Position numbers and translations under genes: made by a program. A model generated the notes under the pieces. That model saw nothing but the letters and a program-made list of their open reading frames with translations. It ran no database searches and was not told the DNA's origin. From contig JAKSDM010001466.1 in NCBI GenBank assembly GCA_022360135.1, positions 1 to 6,995 on the forward strand: a stretch of DNA of 6,995 nt, read 5' to 3'. Source of the stretch: Pseudanabaenales cyanobacterium. GTDB taxonomy: Bacteria > Cyanobacteriota > Cyanobacteriia > Phormidesmidales > Phormidesmidaceae. Below, piece by piece: positions 6,076 through 6,995 of this stretch (its first letter is position 1; the number at the start of each line of letters is the position of its first letter).

Positions 6076-6125
6076 ACCCCCTCTGGGGTACTTGTAGATA
6101 CCCTAGGGGGGTACCCTCAAACTCC
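6076..6125. promoter_or_regulatory. Cluster of overlapping ACCC/GGGT palindromes including copy 2 of the 27-bp repeat
   Basis: The cluster contains ACCCC-N4-GGGGT (6076-6089), GGGTA-N8-TACCC (6086-6103), TACCC-N5-GGGTA (6099-6113) and the perfect palindrome GGGTACCC (6109-6116). The arms overlap, so as RNA only some could form at once. Bases 6099-6125 match the element at 4278-4304 at 22 of 27 positions, and both end in AACTCC. As DNA this looks like a multi-site operator; as RNA it could switch between folds. Sequence alone does not separate these. Confidence 0.5.
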
Positions 6126-6205
6126 AAAAAAGCTCGATTTTTTCCGATTTTTTATCATTTCGTCATATATGAGTTGATGGCGAAAACAGTTGATTACGCA
6201 TATCA

Positions 6206-6235
6206 ATAGTTTATTGGCGCCAAATATAGTTTATT
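6206..6235. promoter_or_regulatory. Direct repeat ATAGTTTATT with 20-bp period around palindrome TTGGCGCCAA
   Basis: ATAGTTTATT is at 6206-6215 and 6226-6235, so the copies are on about the same helix face, two turns apart. Overlapping the first copy and filling the gap is the perfect 10-bp palindrome TTGGCGCCAA (6214-6223). TATAGT at 6225-6230 could also be a -10 box, but no good -35 lies at the right distance. Upstream of both the small ORF and the ATPase, it is a candidate activator or repressor site. Confidence 0.4.
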
Positions 6236-6284
6236 CGTACTAAACGCATTCCAGCTAAAAGCAAGGAAATGCAGACAAGAGGAA

Positions 6285-6380
6285 ATGGCGGGGCGCACAA
6301 TTAATAAAAGTATTCATTGGGGTACTGCCGCCTTCATAGCTGCTGATGGTATTTCTTATGATAGAGAGCTAAAAAGCTGA
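6285..6380 (+). CDS. Possible small ORF of 31 codons, or leader peptide, upstream of the ATPase
   Basis: An ATG at 6285 opens a 31-residue frame (MAGRTINKSIHWGTAAF...) ending in TGA at 6378-6380. AAGAGGAA lies directly upstream, but GAGG is only a few bases from the ATG, closer than is usual. The composition is protein-like but I recognise no family. The stop codon falls in the 5' arm of a perfect 7-bp hairpin (6377-6394). It could be a genuine small protein, a translated leader, a remnant of a longer gene, or chance. An 11-codon frame from the ATG at 6269 overlaps it out of frame. Confidence 0.25.
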   Translation: MAGRTINKSIHWGTAAFIAADGISYDRELKS

Positions 6381-6394
6381 ATTTTCTAATTCAG
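6377..6394 (+). other. Perfect 7-bp stem with TTCT loop
   Basis: CTGAATT (6377-6383) pairs with AATTCAG (6388-6394), and a G-U pair can extend the base. It begins at the stop codon of the small ORF. No T-run follows, so it is not a standard terminator. It is about 135 bp before the ATPase start. Confidence 0.4.
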
Positions 6395-6454
6395 TCGCTC
6401 GATGATTTCTGTACAGTCCGATACTCAATCTACCAGAGTGGTTCGGCTTAAGTG

Positions 6455-6490
6455 GGTAGCCCCTAATCGGATCCTTTAAGGAGAGCTACC
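6455..6490 (+). promoter_or_regulatory. Two-tier stem-loop in the presumed leader of the ATPase gene
   Basis: GGTAGC (6455-6460) pairs with GCTACC (6485-6490). Inside, TCCTT (6472-6476) and AAGGA (6478-6482) are exact complements separated by a single T, which is too tight to close as one RNA hairpin without opening a pair or two. As DNA, TCCTTTAAGGA is an 11-bp palindrome, so a protein-binding site is as likely as an RNA structure. The element ends 38 bp before the start codon. Confidence 0.35.
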
Positions 6491-6528
6491 TGAGAGATGT
6501 GCATCTACAGGAGACCGGATGGGAGACT

Positions 6529-6995
6529 ATGACCTTAGATATTTACAAGTTCTTCCAAGCCACAAATCCCAGCCGAACTCTGGCTGTGGAAAACGAGGAG
6601 GATCAGAAATATTACATAGATTTTGCCGCAGTCAGGGGCGGACAGATTATTGAAAAATTGCGGCATAAGATTGCCTTTTTCTCATCGGATGAACCAACCT
6701 GTGAACTCTTTACCGGTCATATTGGCTGTGGCAAGTCTACAGAGCTATTGCGGCTCAAGGTGGAGCTAGAGCAGGATGGGTTCCATGTGGTTTATTTCGA
6801 GTCGGATCAGGACTTAGAAATGGGCGATGTGGATGCGGGGGATATCTTGCTGGCGATCGCCCGTCGCGTTAGCGAGAGTCTTGAAACCACAGGTATTAAT
6901 CTCAGACCCGGTTATTTTCAGCGGCTATTCAGTGAAGTCAAGGAGATTCTGCAGACGCCTGTCGAACTCACCACCGATGTCGAGTTTTCCGTTGG
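6529..6995 (+). CDS. P-loop (AAA/STAND-like) ATPase, N-terminal 155 residues; 3' end outside the window
   Basis: The frame from ATG 6529 is open to the right edge. Residues 1-60 match the N-terminus I know from a cyanobacterial ATPase family (DIYKFFQATNPSRTL, YYIDFAAVRGGQIIEKLRHK). The Walker A motif is GHIGCGKST (63-71) with Lys69, and VVYFESDQD (87-95) is the next core strand. The Walker B and sensor motifs must lie beyond the window. Relatives are annotated as AAA or P-loop NTPase-fold proteins, and they resemble STAND-type switch ATPases; the exact class cannot be fixed without the rest. GGGAG (6521-6525) is only three bases from the ATG and AGGAG (6509-6513) is fifteen away, so the ribosome-binding site is not ideal. 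An in-frame GTG at 6499 is the alternative. Whether it is transcribed with the LuxR gene 760 bp upstream is doubtful. Confidence 0.88.
   Translation, partial: MTLDIYKFFQATNPSRTLAVENEEDQKYYIDFAAVRGGQIIEKLRHKIAFFSSDEPTCELFTGHIGCGKSTELLRLKVELEQDGFHVVYFESDQDLEMGDVDAGDILLAIARRVSESLETTGINLRPGYFQRLFSEVKEILQTPVELTTDVEFSV

Larger units (their letters stand above)
5766..6528. other. Repeat- and palindrome-rich intergenic region before the ATPase, about 760 bp
   Basis: Apart from a doubtful 31-codon ORF at 6285-6380, no gene is seen. In order it holds a 14-bp tandem repeat (5844-5870), STRR-like heptamers (5932-5952), a CTCTAG/CTAGAG hairpin (6018-6035), ACCC/GGGT palindromes with the second 27-bp repeat copy (6076-6125), two CGATTTTTT runs (6134-6152), a 20-bp-spaced direct repeat around TTGGCGCCAA (6206-6235), and two leader hairpins (6377-6394 and 6455-6490). 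No clear intrinsic terminator was found after the LuxR stop at 5765. Confidence 0.55.

Noticed and set aside
4278..6125. The 27-bp direct repeats as ends or target duplications of a mobile element carrying the LuxR gene
   Set aside because: There is no transposase or integrase between them, they are diverged at five positions, and related palindromes occur outside the pair. A regulatory-site family explains them better.
6430..6500. tRNA or riboswitch in the ATPase leader
   Set aside because: The stem GGTAGC/GCTACC encloses too few bases for a cloverleaf, there is no TTCGA-type T-loop, and I recognise no riboswitch core.

Overview
The window looks cyanobacterial. It carries the cyanobacterial HIP1 octamer GCGATCGC at 1293-1300 and 6853-6860, a heptamer tandem repeat of the STRR kind at 5932-5952, long AT-rich intergenic regions, and proteins (PAS-like/LuxR regulators without receiver domains, a DUF4332-like helix-hairpin-helix protein, a GHIGCGKST P-loop ATPase) of types common in filamentous cyanobacteria. 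The genus cannot be told from this sequence. No rRNA, tRNA, CRISPR array, transposase or insertion-sequence end was seen.

Layout. Four genes lie on the minus strand and read leftward from about 4135: a 200-residue protein of unknown function (3533-4135); a 367-residue protein with an N-terminal helix-hairpin-helix domain (2125-3228); a 474-residue protein with an N-terminal SMI1/KNR4 (SUKH) domain (685-2109); and a LuxR-type regulator that runs off the left edge (1-613). Divergent from them, after about 840 bp of non-coding DNA, is a second LuxR-type regulator (4974-5765, plus strand). It is followed by about 760 bp of repeat- and palindrome-rich DNA, possibly holding a 31-codon ORF, and then by a P-loop ATPase (6529 onward, plus strand) that runs off the right edge.

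How the parts relate. The HhH and SUKH proteins have unrelated N-termini but share a collinear C-terminal module of about 203 residues, and both end in LQVI. The 200-residue protein may carry a diverged, free-standing copy of the second half of that module. The two LuxR proteins are close paralogues (about 60% identical over the last 123 aligned residues, counted by eye) and enclose the three module-related genes. The second LuxR gene is itself bracketed by a 27-bp direct repeat (22/27 identical) containing GGGTA/TACCC palindromes. The best supported hypothesis is a self-contained accessory locus in which paralogous regulators control a set of proteins that present different N-terminal domains on a common C-terminal module. 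The nearby ATPase may or may not belong to it. Its biological role is unknown. SUKH domains and P-loop ATPases are frequent in bacterial conflict systems, so a defence or signalling role is possible but not shown.
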